DNA of 64,000 nucleotides, from the NCBI RefSeq assembly GCF_041381155.1, contig NC_091142.1, positions 34,583,604-34,647,603 on the forward strand, read 5' to 3'. Positions 48,630 through 60,207 of the stretch are shown here, one piece after another (the first letter of the stretch is position 1; the number at the start of each line of letters is the position of its first letter). This stretch comes from Argopecten irradians (lineage: Eukaryota > Mollusca > Bivalvia > Pectinida > Pectinidae). The notes beneath the pieces are model-generated. The model was not told the origin of the DNA. It ran no database searches and worked only from the letters and a program-made list of their open reading frames with translations. The position numbers and the translations under genes were made by a program.

Positions 48630-49332
48630 TGTTACATGAACGAATAACAGAAACGAGAAACCAGCAGCTAAATTCAAAACACAATTTAATTATATATTCA
48701 ATATTTTACACATATGGTTTACAATATCTAAAGTAATTGGTGGTGGTACAAGAGTAATACAATGATTTAAAGTGTTACTTATCTGTATGCGAATGTCCTG
48801 GTATAATCCTTGATCCTTCCAGGTTTCAAATTAACAATAATCACAAATCCAGGAGGAAAATGAATGTCCACAGATGATTTTTAAAGTTCCAGGCAATATG
48901 AATAAATCCACACAAAGTGTTGTAATAATCCACAGATAAAGTCACAATAGCTCTCCAAATAGAATCTAATATGGCGCTGTACAATTCTTGATACGTCTAA
49001 TTACAGGTCTCATTGCAGTTCTGATTAGCCTTAGACAGCTGGAGTATATATAGCTAAACCCTAATTCAAGAATATTGGAGAACCTTCTACTTCTAGAAAT
49101 ATCTAACAAAAACAGTAAACAAATAAACACATAGAACTTTCTGGAAATAGATCATTCTAGATCCCTACTTATAATCAACATGTTTACAAACATATTTGTT
49201 TATACATGATAATATTCTAAAAAGTTCTATAACCTAAATCAATGATATGACCTTTATAGGATGTATTGATAATAAAGCTATAGGAGTTATCTCCCTTATC
49301 TAATAACTACATGTATTTAGTGTCATACATAA
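48630..49332 (-). repeat. Right (5') LTR of the Gmr1-like fossil
   Basis: Starts TGTTACATGAACGAATAACA and ends CATACATAACA followed by AGGT, the repeat of the four bases before 43054. A primer-binding-like stretch lies immediately inside. Confidence 0.82.
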
Positions 49333-52300
49333 CAAGGTGTTTCTTTATGTTCATCACTATACTGTCTGATGTTTGTAAACTTGACGGATAAGGACAAATG
49401 AACGGAACACATGTGTGTGTTTGTTCACAGGTGTTTCTTTATGTTCATCACTATACTGTCTGATGTTTGTAAACTTGACGGAGAAGGACAAATGAACGGA
49501 ACACATGTGTGTGTGTTTGTTTACAGGTGTTTCTTTATGTTCATCACTATACTGTCTGATGTTTGTAAACTTGACGGAGAAGGACAAATGAACGGAACAC
49601 ATGTGTGTGTTTGTTTACAGGTGTTTCTTTATGTTCATCACTATACTGTCTGATGTTTGTAAACTTGACGGAGAAGGACAAATGAACGGAACACATGTGT
49701 GTGTTTGTTTACAGGTGCTTCTTTATGTTCATCACTATACTGTCTGATGTTTGTGAACTTGACGGAGAAGGACAAATGAACGGAACACGTGTGTTTGTGT
49801 TTATTTACAGGTGTTCTTTATGTATATCACTATACTGTCTGATGTTTGTAAACTTGACGGAGAAGGACAAATGAACGGAACACGTGTTGTGTTTTATACA
49901 GGTGTTCTTTATGTTCATCACTATATGATGTTTGTAAACTTGACGGAGAAGGACAAATGAACGGAACACATGTGTGTGTTTGTTTACAGGTGTTTCTTTA
50001 TGTTCATCACTATACTGTCTGATGTTTGTAAACTTGACGGAGAAGGACAAATGAACGGAACACATGTGTGTGTGTTTGTTTACAGGTGTTTCTTTATGTT
50101 CATCACTATACTGTCTGATGTTTGTAAACTTGACGGAGAAGGACAAATGAACGGAACACATGTGTGTGTTTGTTTACAGGTGTTTCTTTATGTTCATCAC
50201 TATACTGTCTGATGTTTGTAAACTTGACGGAGAAGGACAAATGAACGGAACACATGTGTGTGTTTGTTTACAGGTGTTTCTTTATGTTCATCACTATACT
50301 GTCTGATGTTTGTAAACTTGACGGAGAAGGACAAATGAACGGAACACATGTGTGTGTTTGTTTACAGGTGTTTCTTTATGTATATCACTATACTGTCTGA
50401 TGTTTGTAAACTTGACGGAGAAGGACAAATGAACGGACCACATGTGTGTGTTTGTTTACAGGTGTTTCTTTATGTTCATCACTATACTGTCTGATGTTTG
50501 TAAACTTGACGGAGAAGGACAAATGAACGGAACACATGTGTGTGTTTGTTTACAGGTGTTTCTTTATGTTCATCACTATACTGTCTGATGTTGTAAACTT
50601 GACGGAGAAGGACAAATGAACGGAACACATGTGTGTTGTGTTTAGGTGTTTTTTATGTTCATCACTATACTGTCTGATGTTTGTAAACTTGACGGAGAAG
50701 GACAAATGAACGGAAACACTGTGTGTGTGTTTGTTTACAGGTGCTTCTTTATGTTCATCACTATACTGTCTGATGTTTGTAAACTTGACGGAGAAGGACA
50801 AATGAACGGAACACGTGTTGTGTGTTTATTTACAGGTGCTTCTTTATGTTCATCACTATACTGTCTGATGTTTGTAAACTTGACGGAGAAGGACAAATGA
50901 ACGGAACACGTGTGTGTGTTTGTTTACAGGTGCTTCTTTATGTATATCACTATACTGTCTGATGTTTGTAAACTTGACGGAGAAGGACAAATGAACGGAA
51001 CACATGTTTGTGTTTATTTACAGGTGTTTCTTTATGTATATCACTATACTGTCTGATGTTTGTAAACTTGACGGAGAAGGACAAATGAACGGAACACATG
51101 TGTGTGTTTGTTTACAGGTGCTTCTTTATGTTCATCACTATACTGTCTGATGTTTGTAAACTTGACGGAGAAGGACAAATGAACGGAACACATGTGTGTG
51201 TTTGTTTACAGGTGCTTCTTTATGTATATCACTATACTGTCTGATGTTTGTAAACTTGACGGAGAAGGACAAATGAACGGAACACATGTGTGTGTTTGTT
51301 TACAGGTGTTTCTTTATGTTCATCACTATACTGTCTGATGTTTGTAAACTTGACGGAGAAGGACAAATGAACGGAACACGTGTTTGTGTTTATTTACAGG
51401 TGCTTCTTTATGTATATCACTATACTGTCTGATGTTTGTAAACTTGACGGAGAAGGACAAATGAACGGAACACGTGTTTGTGTTTATTTACAGGTGCTTC
51501 TTTATGTATATCACTATACTGTCTGATGTTTGTAAACTTGACGGAGAAGGACAAATGAACGGAACACGTGTGTGTGTTTGTTTACAGGTGCTTCTTTATG
51601 TTATATCACTATACTGTCTGATGTTTGTAAACTTGACGGAGAAGGACAAATGAACGGAACACGTGTTTGTGTTTTGTTTACAGGTGCTTCTTTATGTATA
51701 TCACTATACTGTATGATGTTTGTAAACTTGACGGAGAAGGACAAATGAACGGAAACACGTGTTTGTGTTTGTTTACAGGTGCTTCTTTATGTATATCACT
51801 ATACTGTCTGATGTTTGTAAACTTGACGGAGAAGGACAAATGAACGGAACACATGTGTGTGTTTGTTTACAGGTGTTTCTTTATGTTCATCACTATACTG
51901 TCTGATGTTTGTAAACTTGACGGAGAAGGACAAATGAACGGAACACATGTGTGTGTTTGTTTACAGGTGTTTCTTTATGTATATCACTATACTGTCTGAT
52001 GTTTGTAAACTTGACGGAGAAGGACAAATGAACGGAACACGTGTTTGTGTTTGTTTACAGGTGCTTCTTTATGTATATCACTATGCTGTCTGATGTTTGT
52101 AAACTTGACGGAGAAGGACAAATGAACACATGTGTGTGTTTGTTTACAGGTGCTTCTTTATGTTCATCACTATACTGTCTGATGTTTGTAAACTTGACGG
52201 AGAAGGACAAATGAACGGAACACGTGTTTGTGTTTGTTTACAGGTGCTTCTTTATGTATATCACTATACTGTCTGATGTTTGTAAACTTGACGGAGAAGG

Positions 52301-54930
52301 ACAAATGAACGGAACACGTGTTTGTGTTTGTTTACAGGTGCTTCTTTATGTATATCACTATACTGTCTGATGTTTGTAAACTTGACGGAGAAGGACAAAT
52401 GAACGGAACACGTGTTTGTGTTTATTTACAGGTGCTTCTTTATGTATATCACTATACTGTCTGATGTTTGTAAACTTGACGGAGAAGGACAAATGAACGG
52501 AACACATGTGTGTGTTTGTTTACAGGTGTTTCTTTATGTATATCACTATACTGTCTGATGTTTGTAAACTTGACGGAGAAGGACAAATGAACGGAACACG
52601 TGTTTGTGTTTGTTTACAGGTGCTTCTTTATGTATATCACTATACTGTCTGATGTTTGTAAACTTGACGGAGAAGGACAAATGAACGGAACACATGTGTG
52701 TGTTTGTTTACAGGTGCTTCTTTATGTATATCACTATACTGTCTGATGTTTGTAAACTTGACGGAGAAGGACAAATGAACGGAACACGTGTGTGTGTTTG
52801 TTTACAGGTGTTTCTTTATGTATCATCACTATACTGTCTGATGTTTGTAAACTTGACGGAGAAGGACAAATGAACGGAACACATGTTTGTGTTTGTTTAC
52901 AGGTGTTTCTTTATGTTCATCACTATACTGTCTGATGTTTGTAAACTTGACGGAGAAGGACAAATGAACGGAACACGTGTTTGTGTTTGTTTACAGGTGC
53001 TTCTTTATGTATATCACTATACTGTCTGATGTTTGTAAACTTGACGGAGAAGGACAAATGAACGGAACACATGTTTGTGTTTGTTTACAGGTGTTTCTTT
53101 ATGTTATCACTATACTGTCTGATGTTTGTAAACTTGACGGAGAAGGACAAATGAACGGAACACGTGTTTGTGTTTGTTTACAGGTGCTTTCTTTATGTAT
53201 ATCACTATACTGTCTGATGTTTGTAAACTTGACGGAGAAGGACAAATGAACGGAACACAGTGTGTGTTTGTTTACAGGTGTTCTTTATGTTAATCACTTA
53301 CTGTCTGTTTGTTTGTAAACTTGACGGAGAAGGACAAATGAACGGGTGTTTGTTTCTTTACAGGTGCTTCTTTATGTATATCACTATACTGTCTGATGTT
53401 TGTAAACTTGACGGAGAAGGACAAATGAACGGAACACGTGTTTGTGTTTGTTTACAGGTGTTTCTTTATGTATATCACTATACTGTCTGATGTTTGTAAA
53501 CTTGACGGAGAAGGACAAATGAACGGAACACATGTTGTGTTTTTTACAGGTGATCACTATACTGTCTGATGTTTGTAAACTTGACGGAGAAGGACAAATG
53601 AACGGAACACGTGTTGTGTTTGTTTACAGTGCTTCTTTATGTTATCACTATACTGTCTGATGTTTGTAAACTTGACGGAGAAGGACAAATGAACGGAACA
53701 CGTGTTGTGTGTTTGTTTACAGGTGTTTCTTTATGTATCATCACTATACTGTCTGATGTTTGTAAACTTGACGGAGAAGGACAAATGAACGGAACACGTG
53801 TGTGTGTTTATTTACAGGTGTTTCTTTATGTTCATCACTATACTGTCTGATGTTTGTAAACTTGACGGAGAAGGACAAATGAACGGAACACATGTGTGTG
53901 TTTGTTTACAGGTGTTTCTTTATGTTCATCACTATACTGTCTGATGTTTGTAAACTTGACGGAGAAGGACAAATGAACGGAACACATGTGTGTGTTTGTT
54001 TACAGGTGTTTCTTTATGTTCATCACTATACTGTCTGATGTTTGTAAACTTGACGGAGAAGGACAAATGAACGGAACACATGTGTGTGTTTGTTTACAGG
54101 TGTTTCTTTATGTTCATCACTATACTGTCTGATGTTTGTAAACTTGACGGAGAAGGACAAATGAACGGAACACATGTGTGTGTTTGTTTACAGGTGTTTC
54201 TTTATGTTCATCACTATACTGTCTGATGTTTGTAAACTTGACGGAGAAGGACAAATGAACGGAACACATGTTTGTGTTTTTTTACAGGTGCTTCTTTATG
54301 TATATCACTATACTGTCTGATGTTTGTAAACTTGACGGAGAAGGACAAATGAACGGAACACGTGTTTGTGTTTATTTACAGGTGCTTCTTTATGTATATC
54401 ACTATACTGTCTGATGTTTGTAAACTTGACGGAGAAGGACAAATGAACGGAACACGTGTTTGTGTTTATTTACAGGTGCTTCTTTATGTATATCACTATA
54501 CTGTCTGATGTTTGTAAACTTGACGGAGAAGGACAAATGAACGGAACACGTGTGTGTGTTTGTTTACAGGTGCTTCTTTATGTTCATCACTATACTGTCT
54601 GATGTTTGTAAACTTGACGGAGAAGGACAAATGAACGGAACACATGTGTGTGTTTGTTTACAGGTGTTTCTTTATGTTCATCACTATACTGTCTGATGTT
54701 TGTAAACTTGACGGAGAAGGACAAATGAACGGAACACGTGTGTGTGTTTGTTTACAGGTGTTTCTTTATGTTCATCACTATACTGTCTGATGTTTGTAAA
54801 CTTGACGGAGAAGGACAAATGAACGGAACACATGTGTGTGTTTGTTTACAGGTGCTTCTTTATGTTCATCACTATACTGTCTGATGTTTGTAAACTTGAC
54901 GGAGAAGGACAAATGAACGGAACACATGTT
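49333..54930. repeat. 94-bp minisatellite, about 59 units
   Basis: Consensus unit: GTGTTTCTTTATGTTCATCA, CTATACTGTCTGATGTTTGT, AAACTTGACGGAGAAGGACA, AATGAACGGAACACATGTGT, GTGTTTGTTTACAG (94 bp). Units differ at a few recurrent sites (tgTttc/tgCttc, TTCATC/TATATC, acaCAtg/acaCGtg, ttGttt/ttAttt). Clusters of indel-bearing units lie near 49.8-50.7 and 53.2-53.7 kb. Since 94 is not a multiple of three, no frame persists beyond one or two units, so the short frames are not genes. The array's left end carries the LTR element insertion; one partial unit remains at 43030-43053. Confidence 0.95.
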
Positions 54931-55854
54931 TGTCGGATACATGTTAAGCGTGATGTAGGCGTCGTCCGACCCCAGTCATCTGACAGATGTATGGTATGTA
55001 AAGGTATCAGGAACATCTTACCCGCAGATAATCTAGTTTGAATTTTCAAAGATTGTTGTAAATGATACAAATATATATACTCTCACAAACAGTATACAAA
55101 GGTTAATATGTATAATACAATGAACAAATCCGTGGTTCATATACTATTATTGTTTGTTTAATCGAGCATACTCTGTTACATGAATCGTACATTTGTAATT
55201 AGACAAGAGTCGGTTTAACCAAATAATAAAGAAAACAATTCTTGAAAAGGCGGAAATTAAGTTCAGTTAAAGTTTAGAAAACGCTTAAACTATCCATGCG
55301 TCATAATGTAGCTCATAATAGGAAAAATCGATAAATACGTTTGGAATGAATCTGGTTTAGTTCTATTCACGTCATATTATTAAATGGACAATTTAGTGAG
55401 GCTTATTCTGTTACATAACAACGAGGCAAAATATGACATAAAAATATTGTTCTACATTCCTCATGAAACATGTAACATATAAAAAGATATAATATTGACA
55501 TATTCGGTGGCATTGTTAAGTATTCTAATTGATAACGTTAAATTGAAATTCCGAATCATATAGGAATACGATTAAGCATGTAAAATATGTGCGTTGTACC
55601 CACTATCGAGCTAAATTCACAAAAGTTAAACAAATGCAATATATAACAACCGATGAGTTCATAATATTGGTTTTTAAACATGAGCATGCACCTAAAAAGA
55701 TAAAAAAACACTACTTTATTAAAGAGCAATTTGAGTAGTTCTGGACAAAAGTTAGACTGAATTGTCTCTTTAAATGCAGCTATGGCCGTTTCAAGACTGC
55801 CTCTCTTGTTAATGTACGTGCCATGCTTTTCATTGAACATTTTCATTATTACAG
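54931..55854. other. Upstream region of the plus-strand dioxygenase-like gene
   Basis: After the last minisatellite unit, a unique stretch (54931-55041) stays open with CRIHVKRDVGVV and DRCMVCKGIRN; this is not recognised and probably fortuitous. The rest is AT-rich. A first exon for the gene at 55855 should lie here or further left, but I could not place it: no TATA-plus-donor pair as clear as the one at 20.3 kb was seen. Confidence 0.4.
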
Positions 55855-56353
55855 ACTAGAGAACCTTTGGCAGGTGAATTCAGAACACATCCTACATGGA
55901 ACAAGTCAATGCCAGTCAATGGACAGGGTGTCTTTACCTTCAATATAACTAGAAACGCCCCTTTCCTTGTAGTCATGACAACAGCGACAACCTCTGACAA
56001 CGTCAAGCTTACGATTGGTGAAACCTTCGCGGAATTGGGTATAACCCACGGAAATGAGTACACAAGACTAAGTAGAATAGAAAAACAACATGTCGGGTAC
56101 GAAGAAGACAGACAAATTTCTTACTGGGTCAGCTGTAACAGAGATAGCCTCGTTTTGAAGTATGGTAAAGGTTACACCATGGAGGAAACCACATTACTGG
56201 AGTGTGACCTACTTACAAGAGCCACAACACGAGAAGAACAGAAGGAAATACGAGACAGATACCACGTTCTCTTTAGCGCAGAAGGGAAAGGGATCGTCGA
56301 GCTCTATGATAGCAAGGCTTTTATCTCTTCTTCGGCCTTAAAAAGGGCAAAAG
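55855..56353 (+). CDS. N-terminal-domain exon of the plus-strand dioxygenase-like gene
   Basis: Bordered by an acceptor (TTTTCATTATTACAG at 55854) and donor (GTAAGC at 56354), phase 1 at the end. The peptide (LAGEFRTHPTW, GQGVFTFNITRNAPFLV, ISYWVSCNRDSLVLKYGKGY, EEQKEIRDRYHVLFSAEGKG) aligns along its length with the exon at 16686-17176, about half the residues being identical. At 55867, where the paralogue has its Kozak ATG, this copy has TTG. The start is therefore either in an unseen upstream exon (frame open from 55855 as TREPLAGEF), or at the next in-frame ATG at 55909 (MPVNGQG), which would remove about 14 residues. Exons 1 to 3 together give 433 codons counted from the TTG. The function of this domain is unknown. 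Confidence 0.85.
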
Positions 56354-56856
56354 GTAAGCACAGCTGATTTAGGGGCATACATTGTACAACGTTTCATATC
56401 GAAGTCAATTATATAGATATTTTGTCCGATAAGATTCTTATATTTAGTTTAATGGTTGTTGTTCTGTAAATGCTCTACAATTTAAGAGAAGTGGGGTACC
56501 CTGTGTCATAAGACGGATAGGACATGTTCTATGTAAAATTGTACTCACAGTGAAATTACTACAAAATTAAAAAATAATAACTTAAGCATGAAATGTTTCT
56601 TAAACGCTGGTACCTGTTATAGATACTCTGCAGAGCTACTCTTCTTTATTCCGCGCTGGCTGAGTAGTTAACAAGATGTCTTTTTAATGTATGTTACATA
56701 TATGTCTGTATAAATCAACTCTTGAATAAAATTATTGTTCTGGAAAGCTTTCTACCCCTGAGTCAAGAGTTTGAATCCTTTGTGGAGCAGTACCCATGTT
56801 CTAACCGCTGGTCGGTTCTTTTCTCTCACATCACGCTTTGTTATATAGAGTTTGCC

Positions 56857-57387
56857 CATGTAAGATAGCTATGTAAGAGTATAAGACTCTTTCATATGTG
56901 GATATGAAGGATAGGGATATTCTACCCGAGGGTCACAAAATGTAGTAAAACCCGAGGCTTGCCGAGGGTTTTGCAACATTTTGTGATCCCGAGGGTAGAA
57001 TATCCCTATCCTTCATATCCACTTATGAAAGAGTATTTTTCTTTCATACCTCGACGTTTTATTGCAATTTTACAACTAATATATCCCGCCATTTTGAAAT
57101 AAATTCGAAGAAATCCACGACTGGAAATCAAGTTTCCATACATGACATTTTATGTGATATTTTCAACACAAATTTCATCGTGTGCATCTTTTATAGTAAA
57201 ACCAGTCATATTTGTGAACAAAATGTTTAAATTTTACCGAAGAAATAGAGATTTTGTTGACGCCGTGACGTCACGAGGCTTTATTGCATGGGTAGACATG
57301 CAATACAGCCGCAGGCGACATGAGTGTATTGCCCTGGACCAGCCAGTATTACACCTGTAGGTATGAAAGAAAATTCTATCTTACATG
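56857..57387. mobile_element. MITE-like element with long internal palindrome
   Basis: The ends CATGTAAGATAG (56857-56868) and CTATCTTACATG (57376-57387) are perfect inverted repeats. Inside, 56890-56950 (GTGGATATGAAGGATAGGGA onwards) is nearly perfectly complementary to 56966-57027 around the loop near CGAGGCTTGCCGAG. A second inverted pair, TTTTCTTTCATACCT and AGGTATGAAAGAAAA, spans 57036-57373. No transposase was seen. Confidence 0.75.
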
Positions 57388-57639
57388 ACATTACACGCGC
57401 ACGGATTAATTTGTGTTACATGGAGACAACTGTTGAAATATGCCATCTAGGCCTACCTGTTGCACAGGCTCACGTTAATGCTGTTAATAAAATAATATTT
57501 TGATCATGTTTCAACACTGTGCATCGTAATATGACGTAGATTCTACACGTGTAATTAATAAAGACATCATATGTTGCGTGCCCCTGTCCTAATCGTGAAC
57601 GTGTAATCCCTAACATTTGACAGATTTGATAGCGCGCCA

Positions 57640-57925
57640 TTTTTTTAGAAATGCGTTCGAATAATACAGCAACTGCAAATCAATAACGTTATTCATACAT
57701 GAAAATTGTTGAACATTTTAACACAAATCCTATTTGTTGCATTCATTGTAGTAAAAGCAGCATTGTTTCTGAAAATAAAAGTTAGCATTAAACAAGTAAT
57801 TAGTATTTTTGTTTACGTAGTGACGTTACGAAATTGTAGTGCATGGGTATAAGCATGTAATACAGCCTCACACGACATACATGTAGATATATTGCATCGG
57901 ATAAACAAGTATTTCACCCGTGAAA
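57640..57925. repeat. Diverged copy of the right part of the 56.9-57.4 kb element
   Basis: The order of motifs (cgccatttt, catacatgaaaattg, caacaca/aacacaaat, tagtaaaa, gacgtcacgag/gacgttacgaaa, tgcatgggta, aatacagcc) parallels 57085-57365 with many substitutions. Confidence 0.65.
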
Positions 57926-58319
57926 GAGAATGTTACCTGTATTGTAACCAATCAATGTCTTCTATATAAATTTAAATATCCATAGGTAGAAATATCGGTG
58001 GTTATCCAACGAAACAATACTAACAATGACATGTTAAAAATCGTTGTCATAATAACCACGTAAATATGGAAGTAATGCTACAAAACGAAAATCCCTTGTG
58101 ACAGCAACTCATCGTCGGAAACACACGACTCACCGCTCGTGTGTTTCTGATGATGAGAGTAACCAGGTTTTGTTGAATTTTTCTTTGAGATCATAAAAAT
58201 TCGATTTCTTTTCATTTAAATCGTATACAGCAGATTTCTTTTTATTATTACATGTATTATTGTCTTTATACAGGTACATGTATTGGAGAACTATGATATT
58301 CACAATTGGTTTGTTTCAG

Positions 58320-58445
58320 CGATCGACAGTGAGAGGAGTGTCTGTTTCCGAAAGAATCCGTTCATTCGGAACCTTTCGCCTTTCGTCCTACACAGTGACC
58401 ACACAACATTGTCTGTTCTGGACAGCGGACTGTACATGCTCTCTG
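58320..58445 (+). CDS. Middle exon (126 nt) of the plus-strand dioxygenase-like gene
   Basis: Acceptor TTTGTTTCAG before 58320 and donor GTACGG from 58446; both borders are phase 1. Reading through from the upstream exon gives AIDSERSVCFRKNPF, PFVLHSDHTTLSVL and YMLSG, in frame with the next exon at 62809 (SLPPGCKEMYDN). Length and phases equal those of the minus-strand exon at 15366-15491. Overlapping frames at 58260-58510 are shadows. Confidence 0.9.
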
Positions 58446-58635
58446 GTACGGCTTATTTTAAAAATAGAAATATTTCTAGAAAAAGGAATTCTATAGTTAA
58501 ATGCATTTAGAAATCCTTAATAATATATTTGTTATAAAACGGATACGTTCATTTTGGACAGATGCCTGTTAACTTCATATTTGCGTAAAGAAAAGAAAAC
58601 CTTGGTTACTGAAAACTCTCACAATTGTAACTTAA

Positions 58636-60175
58636 AGTGAATAGTCGGGCAAAGGAAACCAGTCTAAATGCGTTCTTTGGCCTTCCAAAAGTCATTGTAT
58701 ACCATAATGATGGTCAAGTTCTGCTTACGGTGTCCAGTTTTGACCATTGAAATTTTGGGGAAGCCCCGAGTAAATTTAGCACAGTTCTAAATATAAATTC
58801 GCCAAACTCTTTGAAAACGAGGCTGCGTGGAAATGTCAACATGGACATGTGTTTCTCAGTCGTGTCGGTTTCGTTTCGTGTGATAAACCACTAATGCGGT
58901 ATGTAAATTGTTGTTTTGAGATGATACATTTGATGCAAATGAAGTATTCTTACATTAATGACAATGCTTTGTAATCATTTTTCGATAAAAGCATCTTTAT
59001 ACATGGAAATCGACACAAATATTCGGCCGATGCAGAGATGGGGCCCCGGCAAGGGGCAATTATTGCAGCATCGCATTCGTCGTATTTTACATCAACCGAA
59101 TCATGAAGGTTAAATACAAATAATCGTAACATAATTTCCCATTTAAAACCACACGAAAACGTTCCATACAACGTCCATGCATGTAGCTGTCAAAGATGTG
59201 AAAATAAATTAGCTCATACATAGATATTTTACAAGTACAATATATGTGTTCAATTATTCGTGTAGTTTTTTGCAGAGATTTAATTAAATTATCTATGTCT
59301 CTGGTTTTTTTTTTGTAAACAATATTTGAGTTCTGGAGAGAGATGACATGAATGTCCAGCTGGAAGGAAAGAAACTTTTATGATGTATATGTATTGTACA
59401 ATGTATATATGTAAACGTACATTCCATGTAGCTGCTATAGAATTACAACTAGGAAATTCTCTCAAACATTGATAATATTTAATTCTTCACATTCATGTAG
59501 GCCTATGCTGTGAGAATTAACACATCATATATATTTCCAGAAAACATATAGGCCTACATGTATGTTACTTTCCTTTTCTGTTGTTTCCTGTTCTTTTTTG
59601 TGCTCTGGAGAAAAAAGATGATTGAGTTGGAAGAAAAGTAATTCATTAAGAGAAATGTGTACCACAGTACTTTGTCTGTAGCCGAGGGGTTCTATACTGT
59701 TTTAATAGTCCAGTAATTAATAATTAAATTGAAAATTTCAAAATTAAGATGAAATTGTAAATTCCATTTTTGAATGAAGTGGTTCCCCTCCTTTGAGAGT
59801 ACACAGTGTGTATACCCTTTTTGGTTTTTAGGAATAATACCTGAATAGGAACCTGAAATAACATGGCAATCAATCAGGTATGTGTGTGTTGGGGGGTGGG
59901 GGTGGGGTGGGGGGGGGGCTAAAAGACAGAAGAATCATGAGGTTGGGAAGTTGTAACTTGGGTGGGGGGGGGGGGGGGGGGGTTGAAATAGAGAAGAAAT
60001 AGCTACAGATAACTGGAAGTGGAAGGGTGCTTTATCATTGATCTGGTCATTGCATATTTGGGGTTTACATGGCTTTTTTTTGGTTATTTAGTCTCATTGA
60101 TTTTGGAGCAACTTTGAATCCATATGGTACTGTATATCTTTCTTTTTTCCATGTGTAGCTATTTCTTCTGTATTT

Positions 60176-60207
<32 letters not shown>

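Larger units (their letters stand above)
43054..49332 (-). mobile_element. Gmr1-like Ty3/gypsy LTR retrotransposon fossil
   Basis: Minus-strand element with two LTRs and the order gag, protease, integrase, reverse transcriptase, RNase H. The domains are of Ty3/gypsy type, but integrase lies upstream of RT as in Ty1/copia, the arrangement known for the Gmr1 group. The outer ends are TGTTA...TAACA, with AGGT directly outside both, a 4-bp target duplication in a minisatellite unit. Just inside the right LTR, the minus strand reads TGGGGGCTCTTGTCCGGAAT (about 48605-48625), like a tRNA-Pro primer-binding site. The LTRs are about 97 percent alike by eye, so it is fairly young, but it is broken with a few breaks. 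Confidence 0.92.
56354..58319. other. Intron of the plus-strand dioxygenase-like gene
   Basis: It lies between the donor at 56354 and the acceptor TTTGTTTCAG at 58319. It contains a hairpin-forming MITE-like element (56857-57387) and a diverged relative (57640-57925). I see no further exon. Confidence 0.7.

Noticed and set aside
49333-54930. Many 70-120 codon frames on both strands, and possible CRISPR-like regularity
   Set aside because: Plain head-to-tail 94-bp repeats without unique spacers; frames only follow the repeat and rotate because 94 is not divisible by three.
54931-55041. Unique peptide CRIHVKRDVGVV...DRCMVCKGIRN after the minisatellite as a first exon of the dioxygenase-like gene
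   Set aside because: No convincing donor in the right phase and no similarity to anything known to me; the open frame is short.
58260-58510. Two overlapping 75-78 codon frames
   Set aside because: They read through the 126-nt exon without respecting its splice sites; only the spliced reading matches the paralogue.
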